From contig CM064664.1 of the NCBI GenBank assembly GCA_032717465.1, forward strand, positions 3,718,969-3,782,968: a stretch of DNA of 64,000 nt. Reading direction: 5' to 3'. Both the position numbers and the translations under genes were made by a program. Source of the DNA: Coenobita brevimanus. Lineage: Eukaryota; Arthropoda; Malacostraca; Decapoda; Coenobitidae. Below, in pieces: positions 1-12,840 of this stretch (the first letter of the stretch is position 1; every line of letters starts with the position of its first letter). The notes under the pieces were generated by a model. The model worked only from the letters and a program-made list of their open reading frames with translations. It ran no database searches and had not been told where the DNA came from.

Positions 1-151
1 ATAGAGCTGGTCCTTTTGTTTCAGTATTTCCAGCCTGGCAGTGTGTAGTGTTAATAAAAATGCTATTAATGTTACAGTCCTATATTTTTATTATCATTTG
101 GAGCAACAGAATTCAAAGCAGGATTTCATTCAGCACACAGAATGTCAAATA

Positions 152-153
<2 letters not shown>

Positions 154-216
<63 letters not shown>
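154..216. repeat. (GT)n microsatellite
   Basis: Uninterrupted GT dinucleotide run of about 63 bases in AT-rich DNA. Open frames through it (poly His-Thr on the minus strand) are artefacts of the repeat. Confidence 0.97.
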
Positions 217-217
<1 letters not shown>

Positions 218-345
218 TTGGATGTGAGTGTGGGACAATACGTGTAGTGGGTGTGAGGGGAATGTAGTGAGGATATAATGTGGGTGTGTCATAATGGTAA
301 TGTGGCTAAGGACGTCCACGACTGATATATGTAATCTTTGCCTTT

Positions 346-778
346 AACACTTGATGACACACACCTCAGTATTTATCAGTTTTTTTTTTTTTTTTTTTTA
401 AGTTTATAGCATATAATATAATTATGTTATCTATGATTATGTTTTGGGGATGGAAACTGGAACGCTGCATAAAGAACAGTGAAGTATTAGAAAAATGTTT
501 TATGGGTGGCATAATACATGAATAACTATTTTAAGAGGAAACATTATTGTATTAAAACATCCATTTAACAAATACTTTGTAGGTGCGGCGTTTCCTAAGC
601 TTAGCTTATTGGATTTCCTTTGATCAGTATATTTTGTTATACTATAGCTTTGAGTTAAGTAATATGTACTGTATGTTATATATGGTATTATAAGTAATGT
701 TATGGTGGATCATCCATTGGACATTCATTTAAAACTACATCGAACAGACAGTAAATGCAGTTGTTAGTAGTTTGCTAG
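346..778 (+). repeat. Dispersed repeat, left copy of an inverted pair
   Basis: The sequence from AACACTTGATGACACACACC onward reappears in reverse complement at 15325-15755. The two can be aligned by eye over about 400 bp with substitutions and small indels; blocks such as GTTTATAGCATATA and TACATGAATAAC / TGCATGAATAAC anchor the match. A poly-T run at about 381-400 is specific to this copy. No coding potential or terminal repeat was recognised. It is probably an old non-coding DNA transposon or SINE-like family; the class is unknown. Confidence 0.7.
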
Positions 779-1205
779 TATTTGTTACTGATCACACATT
801 GACCAACTCAATCCTCAGCGATTTTTTTAATTATCACGATTGGAAAACAGCACCTTAGGCTTGTCAGCAGGTGCCAAGATGTCTAGGGAGTTGACAAGAT
901 GTCTAGAGAATTGTTTTTGTGCTAATCAATGAAGCATCATATTTTCATTTAAAAAACGTGCTATTATAACTGGCAAGTTGAATTAAGAAATGCATATAAC
1001 GTGCCTAATTCCTGTATAAGTGCCCCTTAAAACAAAGCATTTTAGTGAGCAAAATTTATATAATAGTGTCGTATCAGTTATATTCTCAGTTAAGTTCTAG
1101 TAAGCTATTAAAGTTACTGTTAGGTTGTTATATTGCATGAAATAATATCCATTATAATCAGAGGATAATCAAAATCCACACTAGATTTGTATGGACCTCA
1201 TTTAC
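779..1205. other. AT-rich DNA, nothing recognised
   Basis: No open frame with a recognisable domain, no microsatellite and no structured repeat was seen here. Confidence 0.6.
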
Positions 1206-1716
1206 TGTTAGTAAGTCCACCCACCCTCCTCAATCACATCTCTGTTTGTCTGGCATAGAGGCGACGTGGTTCCGTATGAGCTGCTGCTGGTTTGTGAAGG
1301 GTTCCTTCTGGGCATGGATGTGGGCCAATAGTTTTTCTGGTGTTCGTTCACTCTTAGCTCCCAACAGTTAACCATAATCCCCCATATATTTTCGATGGAG
1401 TTCATGTCTGCTCCCTTACTGGGCCAGTCTTGCAGCTGCAAGTCCTCTCGAGCTCTAAACCATTCCGAGACTCTTCTCGTTGTGTGGACGGGGCTGCGGT
1501 CTTGAACAAAAGTTATAGGTCACGGAGGAAATGGATAGTATCGCTACTGAACAGAGGAGAGGAATAAATCCTGCAAAACTTCAATCTATTTTTCAGCCGT
1601 GAACCTCCCCTCTATCCTGGCGACGTCACCCATGCCTTGGATGTACACCCATCCCCAGACATTGATGGTGACGTATCCACTTCTAGCCTCCTCGTAGATG
1701 TTCCTACGGTCGTAAC
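1206..1716 (-). pseudogene. Tc1/mariner-like transposase remnant
   Basis: Reading the minus strand from about 1716 downward gives the C-terminal half of a Tc1/mariner DDE transposase. Visible pieces are WGWVYIQGMGDV, the second-catalytic-Asp block VQDRSPVHTTRRV and the block carrying the third catalytic acid, LQDWPSKGADMNSIENIWG. Two in-frame stops interrupt the catalytic core and the N-terminal DNA-binding region was not found, so the copy is dead. Tc1/mariner enzymes cut and paste at TA dinucleotides; no terminal inverted repeats were identified. Confidence 0.82.
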
Positions 1717-2337
<621 letters not shown>

Positions 2338-3884
2338 TTGCCTAGTTGTATCTTTACAGGAATGAGTCAAGCTCGTACTGTCCCGTGTATTAAATCACTT
2401 TTATCATATATATCCTTAATTTTATGACTTGTTTTGACACATTATTTCATTCGGTAGTGCATTTCACTGGGCAATTGCCTTATTATGGAAACTGAATTTC
2501 CCTATGTCTTTATCACCTTTTTTTTTTTTTTGCAGTTTTTTGCAATGTCTTTTGGCTGATGCTTCCCAGTAGGTTATATACTCATGTCTATTATCTCTTC
2601 CCCCTGCTGAAGGGGGTCACCTTGACGTGCTGGCGGGGCTTGAAGCGTGGCTGGCAGTGCCACCTACTTTAGAGGCATGCCTACCTTTGTAGGGTTCGGC
2701 ATTTGTCTGTCTCGTGGACCAAGCACCCTCTACAGCACTGGTGGAGGAGGCCTACTGGAGATGTTAGTCCCTGCCCACTGCCATCTAGGGCGGGACTGTC
2801 GCCTCTTCACGTGTTTGCCGTGCGTGGCTTCCCATAATGCTGGGAGACAGGAGTCCTGGGGGTTGAGCGATGCTGCACGATGCGCCCTGCAGCTAGCAAC
2901 ACACCTCTTTGGTCCCTTATTCTGGCTAGATGGGCGGCCTGGTTGGGCCCGACCAGGTCAATCGGCTGGTCATGCATTGGCTAGGGTCAAGTGGGCACTG
3001 GGGGGCCTGATGGCTCCTATGCTCCTGGGGTCGTCCTAGTCCAGGTCCCCCAGTGGTTACCTGCTTATAATCTCCCACTACCTCTGGGGTCGCCAGTGGT
3101 CTTTTCCCTGGCATCTGACCTCCACTTGTTGGGCTTCATGGTGGGTGGAGGGGTGGGGGAATGAAGTTTTTTTCTTTTATTAATGGGCACCACTTCCTCC
3201 ATATTTGGTGCCCATGTGGAGGACGGCCAGACCTTTGAGTCCCTTGCTGGTGAAAACCCGCATTTAAGGGTGCTTTTCTCTACCGGAATCCGGGTAACGA
3301 TTGCAGAATTATGATACTCTTTATACTGCCATGAGGCCTTCTGGTGTCATGAGCAGGTTAAAGTTGATTTTGTGCCAGGATGGAGCTTCATTTGACGGTT
3401 ACGTTACCTTCTGTGAGAGCACTTCTGCATTGGCTGCTCTTCGAACTTTAGATGAAGGTGCTGCATCGCTTAGATGCAAGGCTAAACTTTTCAGTGTAGC
3501 AAATCTTTCTGATGATGACATTGACTTCATATCTAAGCCTTTTGAGGATGACGACGGCATTCCTAAAGATTTTCCTAGGCTATACTGGCATGTCACCACA
3601 TATAAGGACTACTCAGCAATTTTATCAAAGGATCTGAATGCCTCGAGAGGAAAATAGGAAATATCCCTGAGGGAAATTTGAAGAGGTATGGGAGGAATTT
3701 GTTAGTTAAAGCAGGGAATGACACACAGGCCGCCCTTTTGTCTAAAGGTACTCCATCTCCTGACTCGTTTCTTGAGTCTGTCCTCCCACACAAAACCTTC
3801 AACACTCCTAAAGGAGTCATTTACAGCAATGATTTTTGTGACATTAAGGATGAAGAGATACTGCGTCGTTGCCCAGCAAATGTC

Positions 3885-4302
3885 TATCTATCTATCTATT
3901 GCCAGACACCTTAATCCCGTTCGGGGTGGTCACAAACAAATCGCCTTCACATAGCCCTGTCCCCCACCATTTGACTGCCCTGCTCCCAACTCACACCCCC
4001 CTCTCTCATATACCTCTCCACCCCATCCCTCCATCTCATCCTCGGCCTCCCCCTCCCTCTCCCCCATTCCACCTCACTCATATACACTGTCTTCGTCAGT
4101 CTTTCATCTTCCATCCTCTCCACATGGCCAAACCACCTCAGTGTATTCCTCCTAACGCTTCCTGTCACATCCACATCCACACCACAACGCTCCTTTATAT
4201 CCTCATTTCTCAGCCTGTCTCTTCATGTGACTCCACAGGCTCCTCTTAACTAACTAATTTCCACTGCTCTCACTCTTGACTTGTGCCCTTCCAACAGCAT
4301 CC
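3885..4302 (-). mobile_element. RTE-like LINE 3' fragment inside ORF1
   Basis: The fragment starts with a CTAT tetranucleotide run followed by the family tail (GCCAGACACCTTAATCCCG on the plus strand). It reads on the minus strand as the LINE C-terminus, with the signature RWFGHVERM and GRGRPRMRW. It matches the 3' end of the plus-strand element ending at 51650. The interrupted ORF1 resumes directly after it, with AATGT present on both sides as a possible short target duplication. It is 5'-truncated, as usual for LINE insertions. Confidence 0.85.
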
Positions 4303-4970
4303 AAGGTGTAATGTAACTGAGGTAAAGAAGCTGAAAGACTCAAATTCCGCTATTTGTCTGACATTTTCATCACCTCAACTGCCGGACTACATCAAAATCA
4401 GACATCTGAGATTTCATGTCAAGAAGTTTCACCGTAGGCCAACACAGTGCTATAATTGTTTCGAATATGGTCATGTGAAGGACTCCTGCAAAAGTCAGAA
4501 GTTATGCTTCATTTGTTCTGCCAGTCACGACCCTGAATCATGCTCTAGCTTTAAGTTCTGCAAGCTTTGTGATGGTGATCACTCTCTGAATTCAAAAATG
4601 TGCCTGTGGTATCAGTTCGAGCAGGAAATCATTGCGCTCGCAGATAATGAGCATATTAGCTATGGAAGAGCTCGGCATCGGTTGTTGATGGGCCACAAAC
4701 ACCCTAGCTCCAAATTTTCAAGTGTCGTCCAAGGGTTTCGATCCCATCGTTCTGACGGACAGTCCCCTCAAATTCCTCGCACTGCTACTAACAGCCCTAA
4801 GCAGAATGACCCTCAGTCACCCACCAAGCCTTTTCCAGCTTGTGGTGACAAGTCTTCTGTTGGTCTTTCAACTTCTTCAGATTTGCATTCATCCCAAGCC
4901 CTCCGTGGTACTTGTGTTGTCTCTGGTAAGGGCCCCTCCTTTTTTTTCGGTCGTCCTCTGCCCAGTCATT

Positions 4971-5213
4971 GTCACCTCGTACTTCAAAGGCCATCAGTAA
5001 GCAGAGTGCGGTTGCTCCCTCTGTGCGGGACCACTCTCGAGCATTATCGTTGTCTCCCCGTACTTCAAAGGCCATCAGTAAGCAGAGTGCGGTTGCTCCC
5101 TCTTTGGGGGAACACTCTCGAGCAATGTCGTTGTCACCTCGTCCTTCAAAGGCAATCGGAAAGCAGAGTGAGGTTGCTCCCTCTGTGAGGGAGCACTCTC
5201 GTACAACGAATGC
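4971..5213 (+). repeat. Three 81-bp tandem repeats in LINE ORF1
   Basis: The block CTTCAAAGG recurs at 4982, 5063 and 5144, exactly 81 bp apart. The unit encodes 27 residues including SPRTSKAISKQSAVAPS. Because 81 is a multiple of three, unit gain or loss keeps the frame. Units 1 and 2 are nearly identical; unit 3 has diverged slightly. Confidence 0.92.
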
Positions 5214-5618
5214 AAAGGCTGACAATGGCTTCACTTGTCATCCCCGTTCTAAGAGATCCTGGAACTCCTCTCCCCCTATGGATACCGATGGTATTCCCCT
5301 ATCCAATAAGTTCTCAAATCTTGATAAAGACTGTCCTCCTGACGACCGTTCGATGGATGTCAATCCTTTACCTTCTATCTATGACCCCCTGTGGCGTCTG
5401 ATACAGCTGTCCATCCCCTCCCGAGGTGACAAAAACCTGTGTCTGTTTCGTCTGAAACTGCTAAGTTTCCAGCCACCATATCCGATGTTGACAAGTCCGT
5501 GAGGAGCCGTTGTCCGTCAAAGCACCCTGATACCAAACGTGTGCCTTCATCTTCCCAACTGTGTGACGGAAAGGTTGGGGCTTCTGACGTTAGCAGGTAA
5601 TGTTCCATTCTGATATCT

Positions 5619-8600
5619 TTGCAATGGTATTGTAAGGGTCTTTGCTATAGATGTGAGCAACTAAATGTTCTGATGCATGACTTTGATCCAGGTATCGTTT
5701 GTCTCCAGGAGACCATGTTGGGCTCTGAGGTATACAATCCTGGACTGAATTATGTATTTCACGGTTCTCCCCTTCTGCCAGGAAATCGGGTGCATGGGGA
5801 TGCAGCAATAATTGTTCACAGGTCCTTGCAGCACTCTTCTATTCAATTGCAGACTACTCTCCAAGCTGTTGCTGTTATGGTTGTATTGGAATATTCGCTC
5901 ATGGTATGCCCCTTGAATATTCCATCTTGTGATGGTTTCAGTGAGCAGGACATTGAAGACTTAACCCATCAGCTTCCTGCCCTCTTTCTCCTTCTTGAGG
6001 ACTTTAACACCCATAATCCACTATGGGATGGTACAATTTTGGATGCTGGTGGGAGGATTATAGATGACATACTCCAATCGTATAATATCTCAATTTACAA
6101 TGATGGCTCTACGACTTACCACAATGTCTGTAGTGGAGCTTCTTCCTCTATTGACTTGAGCTTGTGCTCTCCCTCCATCCTTATGGATTTTCATTGGTCA
6201 GTGAATCCTTTTCTGAATGGAAGCGATCATTACCCAATCCATTTAAAGTGTGTGAAAAATGTCCCTGCTCATTCCTTTCCTAGGTGGAGGGAGCAGGAGG
6301 CTGATTGGTTGAATTATAAAAATGGTATACTTCTGGCAAGGCCTTTCGAGTCCTTCTTTAGTCACTTGGAAGCCTATGATTATTTCGTTGCTGCGATTAT
6401 GGGCAGTGCCCGTGTGGCCATCCCTATGTCGAAAGGTAAACCGCGTCGACCTGCCGTCCCCTGGTGGAATAAAACCTGTTCCATACTAAGAAAAATTACG
6501 AGGAAATGTTATCGGCGTTACAAGACCAGTGGCTCAGCTGCCATGCGCCAAATTTACCAACGTGCCATGGGAAAGCAGTGTCGCTACTTTTGAAAGGCTA
6601 AGCGGGACTCTTGGATATCTTACATCAACGGCATTAATTCCAAGACTCCCTCTAGGGTTATATGGAGGATAATTAGAAAGCTTTCAGGCAAATTTATCCC
6701 ATCTCCCAACCCAACATTGAAAATAGGTGGCAACCTCCTCACTGATCCTGCTGAGGTTGCGGGGACCTTAGGGAGGCATTTTGCTGATGTCTCCAAGTCC
6801 TCTCTAATTTCAGGGAATGGTATTCCTGACATGCCCATACCTTCTCCATCTTCTTGCAATGCTGCCAATAATACTTCGTTCACATTTAGGGAACTGGAAG
6901 ACGTTGTGTCATCGATTACCTCTACGTCTCCAGGTGAGGAAAACATCCTCTGTTCAATGCTCACAAATTTGGCTGTTGTGGCTACGAAGTTCCTCCTAAA
7001 GATCATTAACAAAATTTGGGAAATGGGCATTTTTCCTGCCAGTTGGAGACTCATTATTCCCATCAGCAAGCCAAACAAAAATCCCCTTTTGGCTACCAGC
7101 TATAGGCCTATCACACTGACCAGCTGTGTTTGTATGATGATGGGAAAGTTAGTTAATGCAAAGTTAGTGTGGTACTTAGAATCCAAAAAGCTGCTTTCTC
7201 CTTACCAGTTTGGGTTTCGGAAGAACCGTTCGACACTAGACTCCCTCCTGATCCTCTCCAGTATAATCCATCAAAGCTTTGCCAACAATTATCAGACTAT
7301 TGGGGTGTTCTTTGACCTCGAGAAGGCGTATGACACAACCAGGCACACTAATATTCTTCTTCAAGTGTCTCGATATGGCACAGAGGGAAATATGTTTTGT
7401 TTTATCCGCTCCTTCTTGTCGGAACGTTACATTAAGGTTCGTGTCGGAAATGTTGTATCCAGCCCTTATAGTCAAGAGGAGGGTATTCAACAAGGCAACA
7501 TTCTTAATGTCACCTGTTTCACTGTGGCTATCAATGGTGTTCTCGATCAGATTTCCTGCCCCATGTTGGGCTGATGATTTGGCAATTTGTGTGTCTGGCT
7601 ACGACGCAGTCGAGATTAGTCATCACCTGCAAAAGTCGTTAAATACTGTTTGCCGTTGGGCTGATGATAATGGTTTTTGCTCTCCACCTTCCAGCACTGT
7701 TGCAGTCCGCTTCACTAGAAGCACATGCCAGGAGGTTGTCCCACACTTAAAGTTAAACGATGACATCATCCCTTTTGAGAAGGAGGTTAAGTTTCTGGGC
7801 ATGATCTTTGATTCACGTCTCTCTTGGTCACATCACATTGATTATCTGAAGCTTAAAGTCAAGAAATCATTGATTATCCTTAGGGTTTTGATTGGGATGC
7901 TGATAGGAACTCCCTTTTCAGGCTCTATAACTCTTTGTGCTGGTCAAAGATTGATTATACTTGCCAAATTTATTCCTCTGCCTGTAAGACTAATCATTAT
8001 GAGCTTGATGTGCTCCACAATACGGGTCTATGACTGTGCTCGGATACCTTCTGCACTTCCCCTTTGGAGAGTTTATACAGACCAGCTTCCTCTGGACTTA
8101 CGTAGGCATGAGTTAGGGCTTCGCTACATTGCACGAATTAAGAGCAATCGTTATACCAACCCTTTTGTTGATGTTCTGTTGCAGTGTGACTCGTCTAAGT
8201 TCCATGGTCCGAGAGACTCTATTCCATTCCAGATTCGCATGCTACCTGTGGGTGACGCATCACCGGGGAAGCAAAAGATTGAACCAGTAAGCTACAGCAA
8301 TCTCGCTCCTTTGCTCATTCCGGAACCTAATGTGTGTCCCAAAACCATATGTAGGAAAACCTCTTCGGATGCAGAAACTAAATCGAAGTTTTTTTGCCCT
8401 GACCTTTTCCACAGAGACTCAGTAAAGTTGTATACTGATGGCTCAATGTCACCGCTTGGTGTAGGCTGCACTGTTGTCCATAAAGGGGGTGTACGTCTTG
8501 GACGGCTTTCAAACAATGCCTCTGTTCTCACTGCTGAACTAACTGTTATTGAGGCGGCTCTTGAAGAGGCTTACTCAATGCCAGGAAAGACGTTTATATT

Positions 8601-9208
8601 ATAATCAGACTCCTATGGAAGCTTGACCGCCATTAAGCAGTTTAATACATTCCACCCTATAATCAGGAAGATTCAGTCTTGGCATTGGCACCTGGCTGCA
8701 AAGTATAAATTTGTTTCGTTCTGCTGGTTACTGTCACATGTTTATCTCTATTGGAACGAGTTTGCTGATAAAGAGGCAAAATCGGCATGTTCTCTTCCTT
8801 CTGTTGGGTATAGTAAGGTTCCCTATTCTGATTTGAAGACCGTTATCCATAACTTTGGTCTGAGTGGCAGGCAAGATGGGCTTCCCCCTCCCTGGCCAAT
8901 AACTCGAAGAATAAAGAGATCCGGCCTTCGGTCTATGCCTGGTCATCCTCTTCTCAGGCTTGTCGGGTTTTTTTCTGACGAAGTTGACTAGGCTGCTAAT
9001 TGGCCATATGCGTTTGACTCATGGGTTCCTTTTGGACCGAGGGGTTCCACCTCAGTGTGACATCTGTCATGTCACAATAAATTGCAGGCATATTTTATTG
9101 GCCTGTCTGACCTATGCCCGTTCTCGGGTGAAATTTTTAACAAATAGGGGATCCCTATCAGTTGTTTTAGGTAATAGGGCAGATGTTTCTAGCCTTGTGG
9201 TGTTTTAA
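5619..9208 (+). pseudogene. ORF2 (endonuclease-RT-RNase H) of the I-like LINE
   Basis: Domains in order: an apurinic-type endonuclease (about 5630-6250) with LQET, LEDFNTHN and GSDHYPI; a reverse transcriptase (about 6900-7900) with YRPITLTS, FGFRKNRST, DLEKAYD and the active-site box WADD; an RNase H (about 8430-8800) with YTDGS, TAELTVIEAAL, SDSYGS and NEFADKEA; and a C-terminal Cys/His motif CDICHVTINCRHILLAC. Damage: TGA at 6591-6593, a frameshift near 7560 just before WADD, TAA at 8602-8604, and a frameshift near 8975. GIQQGNI replaces the usual GVPQGS before the active site. The enzyme would nick target DNA and reverse-transcribe the LINE RNA; this copy is inactive. Confidence 0.88.
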
Positions 9209-9469
9209 AGGAGACAGGATTATACTGCAAGCTGTGATTAATGTTGTCATAGCTATGTTTTAGGGCATGCTGTCTACTCTCTTTTCATTTTACTTACGGT
9301 TTTTAGTTGCATAATTATTGTGCAGTAGTTTTCCCTATTTTTATACCTATTCTTTTAAACTATCGTCTTTCATATCTCACTCATCAAAGCGCTGAATGAC
9401 CTCTCAGGTCCCAGTGCTTGGCCTTTTGCCTAAATTTCATATTCCATTCCATTCCTATTCCTTCTTTCC

Positions 9470-11496
9470 CTGAGAAACATTTAAATAGCATAATCATGTC
9501 TCCTTTTTTCCTTCTCTCCTGTAGTGTTGGCAGATTCAGTTTTTCTAGTCTTTCTTCGTAGCTTCGATCCCTTAAGCTTAGTACCCATCTTGTAGCGGCC
9601 CTTTGAACTTTGTCAGTCTTACCTACGTGTTTCTTGAGATGAGGCTTCCAGACAACTGATTCATACTCCAGGGTTGGTCTGATGACTGATGGAATTATCT
9701 TCCTCAGCATGTCTTCATTTATGTATGAGAATGCCATTTTCATATTGGCAAAGCAGTGTATACATGTTCCGTACCTTCTCATTGATGTGGTCAGCCAGAG
9801 ATAGTCTGTTACTGACAGTCACTCCTAGGTCCTTCTCTCTTTCTGGTATGTATATGGTTTTACTTCCTACCTTATAATCCCAATCTGGTCGTTTTCTACT
9901 TTTATCAAACTTAATTACATGACACTTGTCCACATAGAATTCCATTTGCCATTTATGCCCCATTCATTAAGTTTACTTAATTGTTCTTGTAGCTGTCTAC
10001 AGGAGTCTGTGTTAGTAATTCTCCTATGTATTAATGGATCATCAACAAACATATTTAGATAATTTTCATTTCCAGTGTTACTATCTGTCATTTATAAACA
10101 CTAGAAACATAATTGGTGCCAGCACTGAACCCTATGGAACTCCGCAGGTCATTTCCTTCCATGATGAGTAATTTCTCCTTAGTACTGTTCTCATATCCCT
10201 TTTTCTGAGAAAATCTTGCATCCAGCAGTACAAATTACCATGGATTCCTCCTTGTTGATACAGTTTCCATCATAGTCTTTGGTGTGGTACTCTGTCAAAT
10301 GTTTTCTTGAAATCTAGATAAATACTGTCCATCCATCTTGCTCTTTTCTGTATGGTTTTTGCAACTCAATCATAGTAGCTTAATAGGTTAGTAACACTTG
10401 CTTTTTCCCTTTCTAAAACCAAACTGCCTTTCTCTTATCATATTGTGTAGTAGTAGTCATAGTTGTTCCCTAGGCAGTCTGGCCAAACTGCCCCGAGTCT
10501 CTAAGGAAGGTCATGGCCGAAACCAGGCCTTCCCACAGAGCTCTCAAGGAGTGTATGCTGCGTTGTTGGTGTAGGTGATTTTGTGCAATGCAGTCTTCCA
10601 TAATGTGCTTAATAGTATGGGGTGCTGTGTAGCATCCTGGACATGCATCAGTGATTGAGTCATCTTCTAGATGGTTTACCCAAACTTTTCTTATCAGCTA
10701 TTCTAATGTATTACTTACAACACTGGTAGTTGAGAGGATTTTGTCTATTACCTGTCTTGGCCAGGGGAACCATGCTTTATTTCTTCCAAATATCAGGTAG
10801 TTTTCCTTGACCCAAGGTTACTTTGAATATTAAATATATTGGTCTACTTGAGTCTTTTGCACATTCATGTGGCACCCAACATGAGATTTCGTCAGGGCTA
10901 TTTGCTTTTCCTTTGTCTGATTTACTTAACTCCTTCTGTATTTATTTTTTCTGATGTTTGCATATCTGGTAATATGTGTGGGCATGTTTGTTCCACATCA
11001 CCTCTTTTTTTTTTTTTTTTTCCTTCTGTAAAAACTGATTGGAAATGGAAGTTTTTATTTAGTGCTTCACAATATCTTTCTCCTGTGTGTAGATTATCTC
11101 CGTGTCCGTAATGGACTGTATTTTATCTTTAACTTTGGTTTTACTTCGAATGTAGCTGTAAAATAGCGTCGGTTGATCACTGCTTTTATTTACAATATCT
11201 TCCTTAAACTGTCTTTGGGCTTCTCTCCTTATCCTTGTATAATCGTTTCTTGCCTGTTTATAGTTGTTTTATGCCCTCTTACTATTGTGTCTTCTGTATC
11301 TGTTCCTCAAAAAGTCTGATTTTTCTTTAGATTTTTTACATTCTGTATGAAACCATTTCTTTACTTTCTTTTCTGCTTCTTTGTGCTGTGGGATGTAATT
11401 TTGAACTCCAGTTTCACAAAGTTCGCAGAATTTTCTATATATGACATTTAGATCTTGTTCTCTCAGCTTCTTTTCCCAATCCATTTCTAACAAGTA
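9470..11496 (-). pseudogene. CR1-A reverse transcriptase, decayed
   Basis: Minus-strand RT of copy A. Reading in LINE direction, a linker (11269-11496, with FCELCETGVQNYIPQHKEAE) is followed by RT blocks including FDRVPHQRL and GSVLAPIMF-like sequence at about 10080-10330. The thumb region follows at 9470-9963 (WQMEFYVDKCHVIKF, REKDLGVTV, IRPTLEYESVVW). Many frameshifts and stops are present. A fragment of another LINE interrupts it at about 10449-10735. The reading frame was cut at about 9470 when the I-like LINE inserted; its last codons lie at 2337-2600. Confidence 0.82.
10449..10735 (-). mobile_element. 3' fragment of another LINE inside CR1-A
   Basis: Copy A loses its alignment to copies B and C here. 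On the minus strand the segment reads as a LINE C-terminus with a Cys/His motif (HTIKHIMEDCIAQNHLHQQ) and a conserved-looking end (LWEGLVSAMTFLRDSG). It ends in a short ACT-rich tail (ATGACTACTACTAC). This resembles the post-RT region of I- or R1-type elements. It is 5'-truncated; exact ends are uncertain by some tens of bases. Confidence 0.6.
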
Positions 11497-12764
11497 CCTA
11501 AAACACCCTAACTTTATACACTTTTTATGTGTTTTATTGAATAACTCTGTGTTAAATAGTGCAATTTCATCCCAGTTGGTGTCATGTGGTAGCCAGGGAC
11601 AGTACCTACTGAATCCATGTAATAAAAAAAAATTAGCCACGCTAAACTTTTTTTTTTTTTTTTTTCAAAGTGTCCGAAGTTAGGAACAAATTTCCTAACT
11701 TCGGACACCTCTTCCAAACTTCGGACATCCAGGTATTTGCCCTTTAAACATGAGAAAGGTTAATAGCACCTGTCTCTGGACACACTGTCCAAACATCAGG
11801 CACTTTAGAAGTTAAAAAAAAAAAAAAAAAAAAAAAAACTTGGGCACTCGTGGCCCAAGTTACACATATATAAAGAGAAATATCCAAAAATATCTTTTTT
11901 GAGCTCATAATTTGAGATCACATTAAGATGCATCGTATCACATTGTAGTGAGGTATTCTGGCCATAAATATAACTAAGAACTCTTCAGTAACTTTTTCAG
12001 ACGAAAAAATATATATAAAAATGCATTGCATATATTCTAAACTGTAAGGGGGAACTGATCTCTTTTTTCCTAAACAAAACTTCACTTAATTATCAAGGAA
12101 CTACCTCACTGACTCAACAAGTGCATACTGAAATAACATAATATAATGTTAAACACTTCTTACTGGTTCTAATGACACCCATACACCCACTAACACGTAC
12201 ACAAATCAACAGACACACGCACACACAGGCACATGTTATGAAGGCACCATGGAATGTATTAACGAGCTACACACTTTGGTCTTACACACACACACACACA
12301 CACACACCTATAGTCTGTATTTTTCCAGTAATTTGTCTGTCCGAATTTAGGCATTTTTTTCTGAAAAATACAGAGTTGTTCATTAAAACAGTCACAGCAA
12401 GATTATGCATGTATACAGTATATTTTAAAATAATTTACTGCCCAGTACTTAAAACACTTTTCCACATATAATCGTACAAATCACGTTCTTACAATTGAAA
12501 CGGTTTGTTCTGTGTGAACTAAGTATTGCAGGGTTAAAAAATGCCGATTGTTTTTTCATTTGATTCATAAATTTTTTTTCACCCACACATATTCAAGCTA
12601 GTTTAATAGGACTTTTACATAATAATCTCTGAAGATTACCCTACCTACCCATATCATTATTTTTTTTGCAAATATTACACTCTCGTCCAGTAAACTTCAA
12701 TTATTACATTTCTTCGCAAAATGTCCGAAGTATGGGCGCTCCCCGAAGTTATGGTGTTTTACGG
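11497..12764. mobile_element. 1268-bp non-autonomous DNA element, TA-flanked
   Basis: The element interrupts CR1-A exactly between two TA dinucleotides (11495-11496 and 12765-12766); the host LINE reads through if it is removed. Its ends are inverted: CCTAAAACACCCTAACTT on the left and, in reverse complement, CCGTAAAACACCATAACTT on the right. The motif GTCCGAAGTT recurs near both ends in both orientations, and a hairpin-forming block (TTGGGCACTCGTGGCCCAA) lies at about 11841-11861. It also holds a poly-A run and a short CA array (12284-12307). No transposase is encoded. TA duplication and this end structure suggest a pogo or other Tc1/mariner-type derivative. Confidence 0.8.
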
Positions 12765-12809
12765 TACTTCTTTAGGTCATGGTAGTTTCCCTTATTGTAG
12801 TTTAGGCTC

Positions 12810-12840
<31 letters not shown>

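Larger units (their letters stand above)
3301..5600 (+). pseudogene. ORF1 (Gag-like, zinc-knuckle) of the I-like LINE
   Basis: This encodes the nucleic-acid-binding protein of the I-like LINE. An N-terminal portion runs to about 3883 with a frameshift near 3655. It is cut by an RTE-like insertion (3885-4302), then continues with three Cys-His knuckles at about 4450-4610: CYNCFEYGHVKDSC (CX2CX4HX4C), CFICSASHDPESC and CKLCDGDHSLNSKMC. Downstream is a Ser/Pro-rich region with three 27-residue repeats. The frame changes near an eight-base T run at about 4940, a likely slippage site. The product is expected to coat LINE RNA; this copy cannot make it. Confidence 0.83.
2601..9465 (+). mobile_element. 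I-clade-like LINE with RNase H, inserted in CR1-A
   Basis: About 6.9 kb, apparently near full length: a GC-rich 5' leader (2601-3300), ORF1 with zinc knuckles, ORF2 with endonuclease, reverse transcriptase and RNase H, then a 3' UTR ending in an ATTCC-rich tail (about 9442-9465). On both sides the minus-strand CR1-A sequence resumes. The flanks share an imperfect 8-bp match (TCTCTTCC left, TTCTTTCC right), taken as a decayed target-site duplication. RNase H in ORF2 plus a CCHC ORF1 is the known layout of the I superfamily; the clade is my inference. The 130-codon open frame in the leader has no recognisable domain. Confidence 0.85.

Noticed and set aside
113..319. His-Thr-rich open frames over GT/CA arrays (here and at 2239, 14753-15115, 54643)
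   Set aside because: Translation artefacts of dinucleotide repeats, without any flanking coding signal.
2647..3039. 130-codon frame upstream of LINE ORF1
   Set aside because: GC-rich 5' leader of the I-like LINE; no domain, and it sits before the recognised ORF1.
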